Shown piece after piece: positions 54,212 to 63,611 of a stretch of DNA of 64,000 nt. The DNA comes from Arsenicibacter rosenii (GTDB taxonomy: Bacteria; Bacteroidota; Bacteroidia; Cytophagales; Spirosomataceae): positions 620,001-684,000 of the forward strand of contig NZ_MORL01000001.1 of the NCBI RefSeq assembly GCF_001870735.1. Reading direction: 5' to 3'. A program made the position numbers and the translations under genes. Below the pieces are notes generated by a model. It had not been told where the DNA came from. It saw nothing but the letters and a program-made list of their open reading frames with translations, and made no database searches. Every line of letters begins with the position of its first letter. Positions within the stretch are counted from its first letter, which is position 1.

Positions 54212-54279
54212 TACCACATAGCCACATCAGAACACAAAAGCAAATACAGACCTTTGTTTTTCTATGTGTCTATGTGGTA
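54212..54279. repeat. 68-bp dispersed hairpin repeat, copy 2
   Basis: Arms TACCACATAG (54212-54221) and CTATGTGGTA (54270-54279) are exact complements; the inner CTTTGTTTT and CTATGTGTCTATGTGGT are shared with the copy at 40925. Confidence 0.8.
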
Positions 54280-54337
54280 TTTCAAATCTAATCGCCGCGT
54301 CAGCGGTCACTCAATCACTCATTCGCTCAATCACTCA

Positions 54338-55483
54338 TTATTTAAGTATCTGTCTCGAAATGACCAGTTTCTGGATTTCGCTGGTTCCTTCGCCAATGGT
54401 ACACAATTTGGCGTCGCGGTAAAACTTTTCAACCGGAAAATCCTTGATGTAGCCATATCCGCCGAAAACCTGCACCGCATCGTTGGCTACCCGCACCGCC
54501 ACCTCCGACGCAAAGAGCTTGGCCATGGCCGATTCTTTGGTCACGGGACGGCCTGCATTTTTCAGGTCTGCCGCCCGCTCAATGAGCAATTGAGCCGCAT
54601 CAATCTCGGTGGCCATATCGGCCAGTTTAAAGCTGATGCCCTGAAACGACGCAATCGGCTGCCCGAACTGCTGCCGTTCTTTAGCGTATTGCAGCGCCGC
54701 TTCGTAGGCCCCCTGTGCAATGCCCAGACTCAGGGCAGCAATCGAAATCCGGCCGCCGTCGAGGACTTTGAGCGCCTGCACAAATCCATCGCCGGTTTCG
54801 CCCAGTCGCTGCCCGTCCGGGATGTGGCAGTCCTGAAAAATCATTTCAGCCGTTTCAGACGCCCGCATACCCAGTTTATCTTCTTTTTTACCTGCCGCAA
54901 ATCCGGCCGTGTTCCGCTCCACAATAAAAGCTGTCGCGTTGCGTGGAGTATTCGGTTCGCCGGTTCGGGCAATCACCACCGCCACATGCCCCGATTTGCC
55001 ATGTGTAATAAAGTTTTTGGCTCCGTTCAGCAGCCAGCTTCCGTCGGGTTGCTGTGTGGCCACGGTACGCATATTACCCGCATCCGATCCGGTATTCGGT
55101 TCTGTCAGGCCCCAGGCCCCAATCCATTCGCCGGTTGCCAGGCGCGGTAAATAAGTTTGTTTCTGCTCCTCGTTACCGAATAATAAAATATGGTTCGTGC
55201 AAAGTGAGTTATGAGCCGCCATAGACAAACCGATAGCGCCGTCTACTTTCGACAGCTCAACGATAGCGGCGACATACTCCTGATAGCCCAGACCAGTGCC
55301 CCCATATGTTTCCGGTACCAGCATGCCCAACACGCCCAATTCGCCCAGCTGGTGCATGATTTCTATCGGAAAATGTTGTTCCTCATCCCATTTTCGTACA
55401 TATGGGCGTATGTACCGGTCCGCAAAATCCCGGACCGTACTACGAATTAATGCTACCTGATTTTCCTGAAGTGCAGTGACCAT
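54338..55483 (-). CDS. Acyl-CoA dehydrogenase
   Basis: 381 residues, typical length for short/medium-chain enzymes. Features: [11 protein letters not shown] (FAD loop), [18 protein letters not shown] and the catalytic Glu in IGEGTSEIQ. It performs the first step of fatty acid or branched-chain acyl-CoA oxidation. No electron-transfer flavoprotein genes are adjacent. Confidence 0.93.
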   Translation of the reverse strand: MVTALQENQVALIRSTVRDFADRYIRPYVRKWDEEQHFPIEIMHQLGELGVLGMLVPETYGGTGLGYQEYVAAIVELSKVDGAIGLSMAAHNSLCTNHILLFGNEEQKQTYLPRLATGEWIGAWGLTEPNTGSDAGNMRTVATQQPDGSWLLNGAKNFITHGKSGHVAVVIARTGEPNTPRNATAFIVERNTAGFAAGKKEDKLGMRASETAEMIFQDCHIPDGQRLGETGDGFVQALKVLDGGRISIAALSLGIAQGAYEAALQYAKERQQFGQPIASFQGISFKLADMATEIDAAQLLIERAADLKNAGRPVTKESAMAKLFASEVAVRVANDAVQVFGGYGYIKDFPVEKFYRDAKLCTIGEGTSEIQKLVISRQILK

Positions 55484-55701
55484 AAACTGGTTGTTTAAGT
55501 AAATAGATGAAGTGTTATGACGGAAAATATACCCAATAAACGCCTGATCGCAATGGCTTGTTATCGAAAGGTGATTCAGCAGACCAACATGCTTTCAAAC
55601 AATTCTTCTATTTTTGTGGCGGTGCAATCTGTACTCATCAAAAAAGTACAAATTCACGTTTAATACGATCAACCGCCAGAATTATCTTAAACTAAATAAT
55701 C

Positions 55702-57021
55702 ATGAAAATTGCTGTCGTAGGAACCGGTTATGTAGGGCTTGTAACAGGCACTTGCTTTGCAGAGACAGGCAACCAGGTTATCTGTGTAGACATTGACGAA
55801 CGTAAAGTAGAAAAATTAAATAACGGTATTATCCCAATTTATGAGCCGGGTCTCGATGTTTTATTCTATCGCAATGTTGAAGAAGGCCGTTTAAAATTCA
55901 CGACAAGCCTGATTGACGGCATCAAAGGGGCTGAAGTTATTTTTCTGGCCCTGCCCACCCCTCCGGGCGAAGACGGCTCTGCCGACCTTAAATATATCCT
56001 GAAAGTAGCCTCTGACCTGGGTCCGATCCTGTCACAATACGTTGTAGTTGTCGACAAGAGTACGGTGCCGGTAGGAACCGCCGAAAAAGTACGGGCCCAT
56101 ATTGCCGAACACGCACAGGTTGAGTTTGATGTTGTGTCAAACCCTGAATTTTTGCGCGAAGGCGTTGCCGTTGAGGACTTTATGAAGCCAGATCGGGTAG
56201 TCATCGGTACGCGGTCAGACAAGGCCAAGAGCGTCATGAACAAACTATATGCCCCGCTTGTCCGGCAGGGGAATCCGGTTATTTTCATGGACGAGCGCTC
56301 GGCCGAAATGACCAAATATGCGGCCAATGCGTTTCTGGCGACAAAAATTACGTTCATGAACGAAATCGCTAACCTGTGTGAAAAGGTAGGCGCCAACGTT
56401 GATGATATTCGCCGGGGTATCGGGACCGACAGCCGCATCGGTAAACGCTTCCTGTTTGCCGGCATTGGCTACGGCGGAAGCTGTTTTCCGAAAGATGTCC
56501 AGGCCCTAGCAAAAACCGCGCAGGAATACCATTACGACTTTAAAGTACTGGAGTCGGTGATGACTGTCAACAACCTGCAGAAAACTAAATTGCTGCCACA
56601 GATTAAGGACTATTTCGGCGACGATCTGAAGGGAAAAACCTTTGCCATCTGGGGATTGGCCTTTAAACCGTATACCGACGACATCCGTGAAGCACCGGCG
56701 CTTGACAACATCAAGGCGCTGCTGGCCGAAGGCGCTAAAGTAACAGCCTATGACCCGGAAGCGATGGACAATGTCCGTAATATTCTCGGTACCCAGATCA
56801 ATTACGCCCACACCCAGTACGCCGCCCTTGACGACGCCGATGCGCTGATTATCATGACCGAGTGGCCGCTGTTCCGTACGCCGGATTTTGAGAAAATGAA
56901 CCTGCTGCTGAAAAACAAAGTCATTTTCGACGGCCGGAATGTTTACGAACTCGAAACAATGGCAGAAATGGGCTATACCTATTATAGTATCGGGCGTCAA
57001 GCCGTAAAAAGTCAACAGTAA
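55702..57021 (+). CDS. ugd: UDP-glucose 6-dehydrogenase
   Basis: 439 residues. NAD-binding [10 protein letters not shown] at 7-16, catalytic Cys in GGSCFPKDV, and the C-terminal domain [15 protein letters not shown]. It oxidises UDP-glucose to UDP-glucuronate. It precedes the decarboxylase gene by 22 bases, forming a two-gene UDP-xylose pathway. Confidence 0.93.
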   Translation: MKIAVVGTGYVGLVTGTCFAETGNQVICVDIDERKVEKLNNGIIPIYEPGLDVLFYRNVEEGRLKFTTSLIDGIKGAEVIFLALPTPPGEDGSADLKYILKVASDLGPILSQYVVVVDKSTVPVGTAEKVRAHIAEHAQVEFDVVSNPEFLREGVAVEDFMKPDRVVIGTRSDKAKSVMNKLYAPLVRQGNPVIFMDERSAEMTKYAANAFLATKITFMNEIANLCEKVGANVDDIRRGIGTDSRIGKRFLFAGIGYGGSCFPKDVQALAKTAQEYHYDFKVLESVMTVNNLQKTKLLPQIKDYFGDDLKGKTFAIWGLAFKPYTDDIREAPALDNIKALLAEGAKVTAYDPEAMDNVRNILGTQINYAHTQYAALDDADALIIMTEWPLFRTPDFEKMNLLLKNKVIFDGRNVYELETMAEMGYTYYSIGRQAVKSQQ

Positions 57022-57043
57022 TAAGTCAGTTGAACGTCATATT

Positions 57044-58024
57044 ATGAAACGAATTCTAATCACCGGTGGGGCAGGCTTTCTTGGATCGCACCTCTGCGAC
57101 CGGTTTATCAAAGAGGGCTACCACGTTATTGCCATGGATAACCTGATTACGGGCGACATCCGCAATATCGAGCATCTGTTTAAGCTGCCAAATTTTGAGT
57201 TTTATCACCACGATGTCTCAAAATTTATCCATGTGCCGGGCGAATTGGATTACATCCTGCACTTTGCTTCGCCGGCGAGCCCGATTGATTACCTGAAGAT
57301 CCCGATTCAGACACTGAAAGTAGGTTCTCTGGGTATTCACAACTGCCTGGGCCTGGCACGGGTGAAAAACGCCCGCGTGCTGATCGCATCTACCTCAGAA
57401 GTATACGGCGACCCAACCGTACACCCGCAGAACGAAGATTACTGGGGTAATGTAAACCCGGTCGGGCCGCGTGGTGTATACGACGAAGCCAAGCGTTTTC
57501 AGGAAGCCATGACCATGGCCTATCATACCTACCATAACGTGGAGACCCGCATTGTCCGGATTTTTAATACCTATGGTCCGCGGATGCGGCTGAACGACGG
57601 CCGCGTATTGCCGGCATTTATCGGTCAGGCGCTGCGCGGAGAAGATTTAACGGTGTTCGGTGACGGATCGCAGACGCGGTCTTTCTGTTACGTTGATGAT
57701 CTGATCGAAGGCATTTACCGGTTGTTGATGAGCGATTACCCGTATCCCGTCAACGTGGGTAACCCGAGCGAAATCACCATCGGTCAGTTTGCCGAAGAAA
57801 TCATTAAGCTGACAGGTACTGATCAGAAGGTGGTTTATAAAGAATTACCCAAAGACGATCCGAAACAACGTCAGCCGGATATCACGAAAGCAAAGGAAAT
57901 TCTGGGATGGGAGCCTCAGGTTTCCCGTGCCGAAGGGCTCAAAATCACGTACGAATACTTCAGGAATTTGCCTGAAGAAGAGCTATACAAAGCCGCCTAT
58001 CACCGGGAATTTACTAAAAAATAA
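57044..58024 (+). CDS. UDP-glucuronate decarboxylase (UXS-type SDR)
   Basis: 326 residues. Rossmann [12 protein letters not shown] at 8-19, catalytic STSEVYGDP and [11 protein letters not shown] (Tyr-x-x-x-Lys), and [10 protein letters not shown] typical of UXS. It makes UDP-xylose from UDP-glucuronate, the product of the upstream ugd gene. The pathway feeds cell-surface glycan synthesis. Confidence 0.88.
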   Translation: MKRILITGGAGFLGSHLCDRFIKEGYHVIAMDNLITGDIRNIEHLFKLPNFEFYHHDVSKFIHVPGELDYILHFASPASPIDYLKIPIQTLKVGSLGIHNCLGLARVKNARVLIASTSEVYGDPTVHPQNEDYWGNVNPVGPRGVYDEAKRFQEAMTMAYHTYHNVETRIVRIFNTYGPRMRLNDGRVLPAFIGQALRGEDLTVFGDGSQTRSFCYVDDLIEGIYRLLMSDYPYPVNVGNPSEITIGQFAEEIIKLTGTDQKVVYKELPKDDPKQRQPDITKAKEILGWEPQVSRAEGLKITYEYFRNLPEEELYKAAYHREFTKK

Positions 58025-58029
58025 ATTTC

Positions 58030-58064
58030 TTTGTATTCGTTGATAAAAAATTTCTGTAACTTTG
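58030..58064 (+). promoter_or_regulatory. Promoter (TTTG / TAACTTTG) after the UXS gene
   Basis: A -7 match TAACTTTG (58057-58064) with TTTG at 58030-58033, 23 bases apart, close to the Bacteroidota spacing. It lies just after the UXS stop and points at a structured stretch, not at an immediate ORF. Confidence 0.5.
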
Positions 58065-58068
58065 TCAT

Positions 58069-58172
58069 AGTGAATGCAATAGGCATTACACCTTTAGCTG
58101 TCTGACGAAAACCTGCGGGCAATAAAGTGCGTGCAGGTTTTTTTTTGCCCCTGCTTCGACAGCTATTTTTTC
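58069..58172 (+). ncRNA. Candidate structured small RNA
   Basis: Downstream of the promoter, arms AGCTGTC (58096-58102) and GACAGCT (58158-58164) enclose an inner hairpin (AAAACCTGC 58108-58116 with GCAGGTTTT 58133-58141) with a T-run after each right arm. An RNA of about 75 or 100 nt is predicted. It matches no known family I recognise. Alternatively the inner hairpin is simply the ugd-UXS terminator. Confidence 0.4.
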
Positions 58173-58405
58173 AATCGGTTTGGCGTATAAATGCAGAACC
58201 GCTGATCTACTGCTAGTTACATATTTTTCTTCTGATTTTTTCGATTCCTTTTTCAGTGTGAACCGGTGCCAAAGGCCTGCTATCGGCCGGGGCTCTGAAA
58301 CTGACGATATCCGTTTTTTTAAGTTTCTTTGCTGTGCCCTTCATGAAACCCGTACCATACGGGATAAGCGGAGGTGAACAGCATTCAATTTCTACAACTA
58401 CCTGT

Positions 58406-58582
58406 ATGACTTTCGACGAATACCTTCTTCAGAAAAAAATCAATCCTGAGCAGTTCAAAACCGCCGAACCAACAGAATTTGCAGAATGGAAGCGCCTCTT
58501 CGAACAAATGCATCCGGAAAGCTTCACAGCACAAAAAAAATTTTTGATCAATAATAAACGGAGGAAATACCTCACTTATTGA
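58406..58582 (+). CDS. Small conserved-looking hypothetical protein
   Basis: 58 residues from ATG 58406: a charged, helical peptide (MTFDEYLLQKKINPEQF, EFAEWKRLFEQMHPESFTAQ, KRRKYLTY). The composition and lack of low-complexity suggest a real protein; similar short proteins occur in Cytophagales by my recollection. Function unknown. The upstream 24-codon extension is disfavoured. Confidence 0.6.
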   Translation: MTFDEYLLQKKINPEQFKTAEPTEFAEWKRLFEQMHPESFTAQKKFLINNKRRKYLTY

Positions 58583-58641
58583 CTTTAGCTCAAAATATCT
58601 TATTTTGCGAATAGTTTATACTAATCTTTCTAATCTTAATC

Positions 58642-59049
58642 ATGAGCATTCACGTAACTGAACTGAAAGGCATCAGCGATGCCATTCTTAACACCCTGAA
58701 AGCAAAAGGCTTAGGCGACAGCGAATCACTCCTTGAAGCCACCAAGACACCGGAAGGACGAAAAGAATTAGCCCGGGCGGCCGGCGTCGATGCCACTACC
58801 ATCCTTGAAATCGCGAACCGCGCCGATTTGTCCCGTATTAAAGGCATTGGCCGTGTTTACAGCGAATTACTGGAAGAAGCCGGTGTTGACACAGTAAAGG
58901 AACTGTCGCACCGCGTTGCTCCGAACCTGCACAGTAAACTGATTCAGATTAACAGAAAGCGCCAGCTGACCCATCGTCCTCCTTCACTTGATCAGATTGC
59001 CGAATTTATCGAGCAAGCCAAAACGCTGCCTGCCACTTTAGAATATTAA
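58642..59049 (+). CDS. DUF4332 helix-hairpin-helix protein
   Basis: 135 residues with two helix-hairpin-helix-like units: ISDAILNTLKAKGLGDSESLL and LSRIKGIGRVYSELLEEAGV. These match the DUF4332 family, which is thought to bind nucleic acid or act as a scaffold. Followed by a strong terminator shared with the convergent ABC transporter gene. Confidence 0.8.
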   Translation: MSIHVTELKGISDAILNTLKAKGLGDSESLLEATKTPEGRKELARAAGVDATTILEIANRADLSRIKGIGRVYSELLEEAGVDTVKELSHRVAPNLHSKLIQINRKRQLTHRPPSLDQIAEFIEQAKTLPATLEY

Positions 59050-59053
59050 TCAT

Positions 59054-59084
59054 AAAAAAGAGACCCGTGCGGGTCTCTTTTTTT
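59054..59084. terminator. Bidirectional terminator
   Basis: Stem AAAAAAGAGACCC / GGGTCTCTTTTTT around GTGC, between the DUF4332 and ABC transporter genes; the T-run reaches the transporter stop codon. Confidence 0.9.
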
Positions 59085-61320
59085 ATACCGATTCTGTCTG
59101 CTGCTGCCAGAACTGCGCATATACCGTTCCTTTTTTGAGCAGTGTGGTGTGTTTGCCTTCTTCGACAACCTTTCCCTGCTCCAGCACCACTATTTTATCT
59201 GCTTTCCGGACCGTGCTGAGCCGGTGCGCGATAATAATTATCGTTTTTCCGGCTTTCCTGAGATCCTGGATGGTTTGCTGTACAAACTGTTCAGACACCG
59301 AATCAAGGGCCGAGGTCGCTTCGTCAAGAATCAGAATTTCCGGATTGCGGTATAGTGCGCGGGCAATCGCAAGGCGTTGCCGTTGTCCCCCGGAGAGTCC
59401 GGTTCCGTTTTCGCCGAGGTGGGTATTAAACCCGTTCGGCATGCGCTCAATGAAATCGGCAATGCCCAGGTGGCGGCATATCGACAGAATCCGGTCCATG
59501 TCAGGCCTGGTCTCCCCGACGGCAATGTTTTCGATGACCGTGCCGGAAAACAGGTCTATTCTCTGCGGCACTACACTGACAACCTGCCGCAGGCTGTCGG
59601 GATGCAAGTGTTTTATGTCGTAATCGCCAATAAAGATTGAACCGTTCTGTAACGGATATAACCCCTGCAGCAAAGAAAGGAGGGTTGATTTTCCGGAGCC
59701 GCTCTCGCCTACTACGGCCGTAATTTTTCCTTTTGGCATGCTCAGCGTCAGGTTATCAAAGATAACGGCCCGCGTTCCGTATCGGAACGTTACCTCCTGA
59801 AAACGGATGTCGCCCACCATCCCGGGCTGCAGGGCAATTTTATTTTCGCCCGTTTCGCGTTCCAGATCCATGATTTCAAACAGCCGGTCCGCAGCAATGA
59901 GCGCATCCTGAATACTCTTGTTTGCACCAATCAGGGAGGCTGCCGGTGAGGTAAAATACCCGATCAGGGCATAAAATGACAGCAGTTCCCCGGGTGTCAG
60001 CTCATTATCCAGTACATAACCGGCTCCTGCCCACAATAAAATAATGGTGAACAGCCGCGTAATCAGTTCCGACGCGTTGCTTACGTAGATGGAGGCGGTC
60101 CCGGTTTTAAAAACTGTCTGCAACAGGCAGACAAACCGCATTTCCGTTTTTTCACTGGTATATTGCTCCAGCCCAAATCGCTTGATGGTCGACATCGCAT
60201 TCAGGGACTCGACCAGCTGCGCCTCCAGATCCGCCGAGTTTTCCATCAGTTTCCGCTGGTATTGCTGGTTAAACCGATTGACTACCCAATACAACCCGGC
60301 ATATAAGGGCAGGACCAGCAGCATAATCAGCGCCAGTTTCCAGTAATAGGTAAACATCAGCCCGAAGGAGAACAGCACAATCATCACGTTAACGATCAGG
60401 CCCAGACCAACCTCATTGATAAAAGCCCTGATCTTGACGGCGTCATTGACGCGGGAGATGATCTCACCAACCCGCATCGTATCAAAGAAGGACTGCGGCA
60501 ACCGCATCAGGTGCTTGTAATAGCCCAGAATCAGGGCAGCATCAATCCGTTGTCCGGTTTTTAGATTAAACAGGCTTTTCGTCGAGTTGATAAACAGTTG
60601 TAACAGCAACAACCCGATCATGATCGTACTGAGGAGATTGAGCAGATTCCGGTTACCGTCAACCAGTACATTATCAACCAGCTTCTGGACATAAATGGCG
60701 GTAGACAGTCCCAGTATGGTATAAATCAGCGCGCCAAACAACGCCTGAAGCATGACGGACCGGTGTGGCTGCATCAGTTGCCGGAAACGCTGTAATACCG
60801 ACGTCTCCTCCCCGCCTACCCTAAAGGTTTCATCGGGAATCAGCAGCACCAGCAGGCCCGTCCATTCCTCGTTGAAGGCATCCGGTGTTTTTTTATGCAT
60901 TAACCCGTCCGCCGGATCCATTATCAGGACATACGCCGGCGTAATCTGATAGATGACCACATAATGGTGAAACATACCGTTCCGGATGGCCACGTGAGCA
61001 ATTGCCGGCAGCGGTAGCCCGGCCAGATTATCGTAGGCCGCCTTCACACCTTTCGCCTGAAAACCAAGTTTCTGCGCCGCCTCTACCATACCCAGCACGT
61101 TCGTTCCTTTCTGGTCGGTGGCAGCAAGTTGCCGGATACGGGCAACCGGCATCAGAAAATTGTAATGGGCAGCCACTGAAGCCAGGCAAGCGGCCCCGCA
61201 ATCGGTTATATCCCGTTGTTTTATCCGGACCTTTGCTTTGGGGCCACTTCCGGAAACCTTGTCCCAAAGTTCTTTACCGGCTCCGACTAATTGGTGTATA
61301 CGCGTCTGAATGGTGTTCAT
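59083..61320 (-). CDS. Peptidase-domain (C39) ABC transporter for double-glycine leader peptides
   Basis: 745 residues. The N-terminal C39 peptidase has the catalytic triad Cys41 (QRDITDCGAAC), His119 (HHYVV) and Asp135 (MDPADG). About six membrane helices follow (190-460). The nucleotide-binding domain has Walker A GESGSGKST, signature LSGGQRQRL, Walker B ILILDEATSALD and a switch His in IIAHRLSTV. It cleaves after GG and exports the mature peptide. It lies 25 bases after the HlyD gene and belongs to the operon of the leader-peptide gene. Confidence 0.93.
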   Translation of the reverse strand: MNTIQTRIHQLVGAGKELWDKVSGSGPKAKVRIKQRDITDCGAACLASVAAHYNFLMPVARIRQLAATDQKGTNVLGMVEAAQKLGFQAKGVKAAYDNLAGLPLPAIAHVAIRNGMFHHYVVIYQITPAYVLIMDPADGLMHKKTPDAFNEEWTGLLVLLIPDETFRVGGEETSVLQRFRQLMQPHRSVMLQALFGALIYTILGLSTAIYVQKLVDNVLVDGNRNLLNLLSTIMIGLLLLQLFINSTKSLFNLKTGQRIDAALILGYYKHLMRLPQSFFDTMRVGEIISRVNDAVKIRAFINEVGLGLIVNVMIVLFSFGLMFTYYWKLALIMLLVLPLYAGLYWVVNRFNQQYQRKLMENSADLEAQLVESLNAMSTIKRFGLEQYTSEKTEMRFVCLLQTVFKTGTASIYVSNASELITRLFTIILLWAGAGYVLDNELTPGELLSFYALIGYFTSPAASLIGANKSIQDALIAADRLFEIMDLERETGENKIALQPGMVGDIRFQEVTFRYGTRAVIFDNLTLSMPKGKITAVVGESGSGKSTLLSLLQGLYPLQNGSIFIGDYDIKHLHPDSLRQVVSVVPQRIDLFSGTVIENIAVGETRPDMDRILSICRHLGIADFIERMPNGFNTHLGENGTGLSGGQRQRLAIARALYRNPEILILDEATSALDSVSEQFVQQTIQDLRKAGKTIIIIAHRLSTVRKADKIVVLEQGKVVEEGKHTTLLKKGTVYAQFWQQQTESV

Positions 61321-61345
61321 AACGTTGTGTCTAAGTCTGTACCGG

Positions 61346-62494
61346 TTACGACCGGCGGGTCTGCGTTGATGGATTCAACCAGTCATCGGCCTTATCATAG
61401 AGGAGTTGATAAAGCGAGCGGCGGGTTACGATAAAACGCGCCTGAACCGTCATGCCTTTTTTCAGATAGCCCCGATAGCCGTTTTCGAGCGTCAGATACG
61501 GCTTATCCAGCAGGCAACGCACTTTAAACATGGGTTTATTGCTCATGAGCGTAAAGTCGTTGGCGATATCCAGCACACGACCCGTCAGTAATCCCCACTG
61601 GTTGTAATCAAAGGCATCTATCTGGAACCGCACCGGCTGTTTTACCTTTATCAGCCCGATGTCTTTGGGCTCTACGTAGGTTTCGACTACCAGAGAAGAG
61701 TCCGGCGACACCACACCCAGGGTTTCGCCCGGCTGTACATAACTACCGGCATACCGGCCCTGCACCTGACTGACTGTCCCTCCGATGGGCGCTTTCAGCT
61801 CATACAAAGCCCGTTGTTCACCCAGTTGCTTTTCCTCTGCCTCCAGTTCGGTCAGTGCCAGCCGCTGCTGGGTGCGATCTGCCTGCCAGCTGCTGCGCTG
61901 CTGTTGCACAAGCGAGTTATAGCGGGCGGCTACACTTTGGTAAGCAAACTGCGCGTCCTCATAGTCGAGCCGGGCAATGACTTTCTCATTATATAGCTTT
62001 TTGCTGGTCTGTAGCTCACGGGACCGTTTCTGCAGCGTTTGCTGCGCCTCCGAAACCATCGACCGGAACTGCTCAAACTGCTGCCGGTAGAGCGACGACT
62101 CAAGGGTGCTGATGACCGACCAGTCCTTTGCCGTTAATTTATCAAGATCACGGACAAAGGCGCGGCGTTCATTCAACTGCTTTTTCAACAGCTGAACTTT
62201 CGTGTCAAGGGCATCCGACTGAAGCCGGAACATAACCTGACCCTGCCGGATGGTCTGCCCTTCACGGACATAAACGTCTGTCATCAACCCACCCATCGTT
62301 GCTTTCACATCCCCCCGTTCGGTAACCGGACGAACGAGGCCGCCCGCCTGTGTTGTCACATCTACGTAGATAAACGGTAAGGCAATCAGGCAAAGGGCAA
62401 CGGCTCCCAGAACGGTCATGTAGATGCGCTGGCTACGGACCGTGACCCGTGGCAGGTAGGTAATCAGGCTTGATGAAAGATCAAATTCGCTCAT
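61346..62494 (-). CDS. HlyD-family membrane fusion protein
   Basis: 382 residues. One membrane helix near residues 25-45, a biotinyl-lipoyl half-motif (ATMGGLMTDVYVREGQTIRQGQ), a long coiled coil at about 90-205 and the second half-motif (ELKAPIGGTVSQVQGRYAGSYVQPGETLG). It links the C39 ABC exporter to an outer-membrane channel, which is not encoded here. Confidence 0.9.
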   Translation of the reverse strand: MSEFDLSSSLITYLPRVTVRSQRIYMTVLGAVALCLIALPFIYVDVTTQAGGLVRPVTERGDVKATMGGLMTDVYVREGQTIRQGQVMFRLQSDALDTKVQLLKKQLNERRAFVRDLDKLTAKDWSVISTLESSLYRQQFEQFRSMVSEAQQTLQKRSRELQTSKKLYNEKVIARLDYEDAQFAYQSVAARYNSLVQQQRSSWQADRTQQRLALTELEAEEKQLGEQRALYELKAPIGGTVSQVQGRYAGSYVQPGETLGVVSPDSSLVVETYVEPKDIGLIKVKQPVRFQIDAFDYNQWGLLTGRVLDIANDFTLMSNKPMFKVRCLLDKPYLTLENGYRGYLKKGMTVQARFIVTRRSLYQLLYDKADDWLNPSTQTRRS

Positions 62495-62573
62495 AGTTCA
62501 GCAATTCCTGTTCACATAACCGGTCCGTACCGGCATGGTTAATTTTCTTTATTGTATTACCCCTGATATGCCA

Positions 62574-62622
62574 GGCGCAGTAACCGCGCCCGAAGACCTG
62601 CTTCGGACCCGGCTACTGCGCC
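62574..62622 (-). promoter_or_regulatory. Intercistronic hairpin between leader-peptide gene and hlyD
   Basis: Arms GGCGCAGTA (62574-62582) and TACTGCGCC (62614-62622) are exact complements around a second stem (CCGAAG / CTTCGG). It has no T-run, so it probably stabilises or processes the peptide mRNA, raising its yield over that of the exporter. Confidence 0.45.
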
Positions 62623-62661
62623 AGCTATTAACTATGTACGTAATCCGTTTGGGTTACAGGC

Positions 62662-62880
62662 TTACAACAGCCCGCCCAGTAGCCCGCCGTTGTTGCCGGA
62701 ACCTGAGCCGGAACCGCTGTTTGAGCCACCGCCACCAATCGACAATGACGTACCAATGGCCAGTAAGTCGTTGATAACGGTCAGGTTGGCAAAATCTAAG
62801 AAGCTACCACCTTGTGTTTGAGTCATTTCCTGTGTTGAGAGCTCTTCTACGTTCAGTTGAGCAAGATTCAGCGTTTTCAT
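62662..62880 (-). CDS. Double-glycine leader peptide (bacteriocin-like precursor)
   Basis: 72 residues. The leader MKTLNLAQLNVEELSTQEMT ends in QTQGG (Gly24-Gly25), the cleavage site of C39 peptidases. The predicted mature peptide of 47 residues is hydrophobic then Gly/Ser-rich (SLSIGGGGSNSGS), with no Cys. The operon order is peptide, HlyD, C39 ABC transporter. Function of the product is unknown: antimicrobial, signal or surface peptide. Confidence 0.78.
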   Translation of the reverse strand: MKTLNLAQLNVEELSTQEMTQTQGGSFLDFANLTVINDLLAIGTSLSIGGGGSNSGSGSGSGNNGGLLGGLL

Positions 62881-63254
62881 AACGGTAAATTGTTTAAAAC
62901 TGCCTACTCTATAAGCTTTTCGGCATCCGCTGCCCGTCCGATAGATCGTTTCCCGGATGGGCGACGGTTCTGCCGTTTGGACAATACAAAGGTTGCCGTT
63001 TTTGGCACAGGGTCTGATAACGGGACTTTATAGCTTCATAGCGGGCAGTTATAAAATCATAACCTGTGGGCCATTCCCTCAATTGCGCTCCCGGGTAGCA
63101 ATCCTAAACATATTTTATTTGCGTATGTTAATGAGGTGAGCTAGATTAGAACTTAATCTACAGTACAAATATTCTTTATATACTCATTGATGCTGCTATG
63201 CGGAAATACTGTACTTTTTAGTTTCATGTACAATTAGTAACAACCTTTTGAGCT
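62881..63254. other. Divergent promoter region of the peptide and XRE genes
   Basis: No coding sequence. It contains a 9-bp imperfect hairpin (62932-62940 with 62954-62962) in the leader of the peptide mRNA and AT-rich DNA likely holding both promoters and any XRE operator. Confidence 0.5.
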
Positions 63255-63533
63255 ATGGCAATCATCTCAGAGAAACTCCGCCGGTTGCGTCATTTATTCG
63301 GGTATTCACAGGAATATGTGGCTTTTAACATTGGTATGACGCAACCAGCGTACTGCAAGTGGGAAAGTGGACAAACAAGACCGTCAATCGATAAATTACA
63401 GGATTTAGCCAGTTTATATCAGATTACCATCAGCGAGTTACTGGATAAAAATTCGGCTGAATTACTCCGTAAATTGCTGGCCGATGAGCAGTTTGCCAAT
63501 AAACTCCTTGGGAATACCGGAGGCGAGGCCTGA
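63255..63533 (+). CDS. XRE-family HTH regulator
   Basis: 92 residues. Residues 1-60 are a Cro/CI HTH: EKLRRLRHLFGYSQEYVAFNIG, MTQPAYCKWESG and TRPSIDKLQDLASLYQI. It lies divergent to the bacteriocin-like peptide gene, so it is the likely regulator of that operon. The C-terminal 30 residues are a short helical tail that may mediate dimerisation. Confidence 0.88.
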   Translation: MAIISEKLRRLRHLFGYSQEYVAFNIGMTQPAYCKWESGQTRPSIDKLQDLASLYQITISELLDKNSAELLRKLLADEQFANKLLGNTGGEA

Positions 63534-63546
63534 TTCTTATTCCTAT

Positions 63547-63593
63547 AAAAAGAGCGCCGGGACACAGATGATCTGTATCCCGGCGCTCTTTTT
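63547..63593. terminator. Bidirectional terminator
   Basis: 16-bp GC-rich stem (63547-63562 with 63578-63593) with A- and T-runs at the ends, between the XRE gene and cdaA; the inner ACAGAT/ATCTGT pairing extends the hairpin. Confidence 0.9.
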
Positions 63594-63611
63594 ATGCACT
63601 ATATTCCGTCT

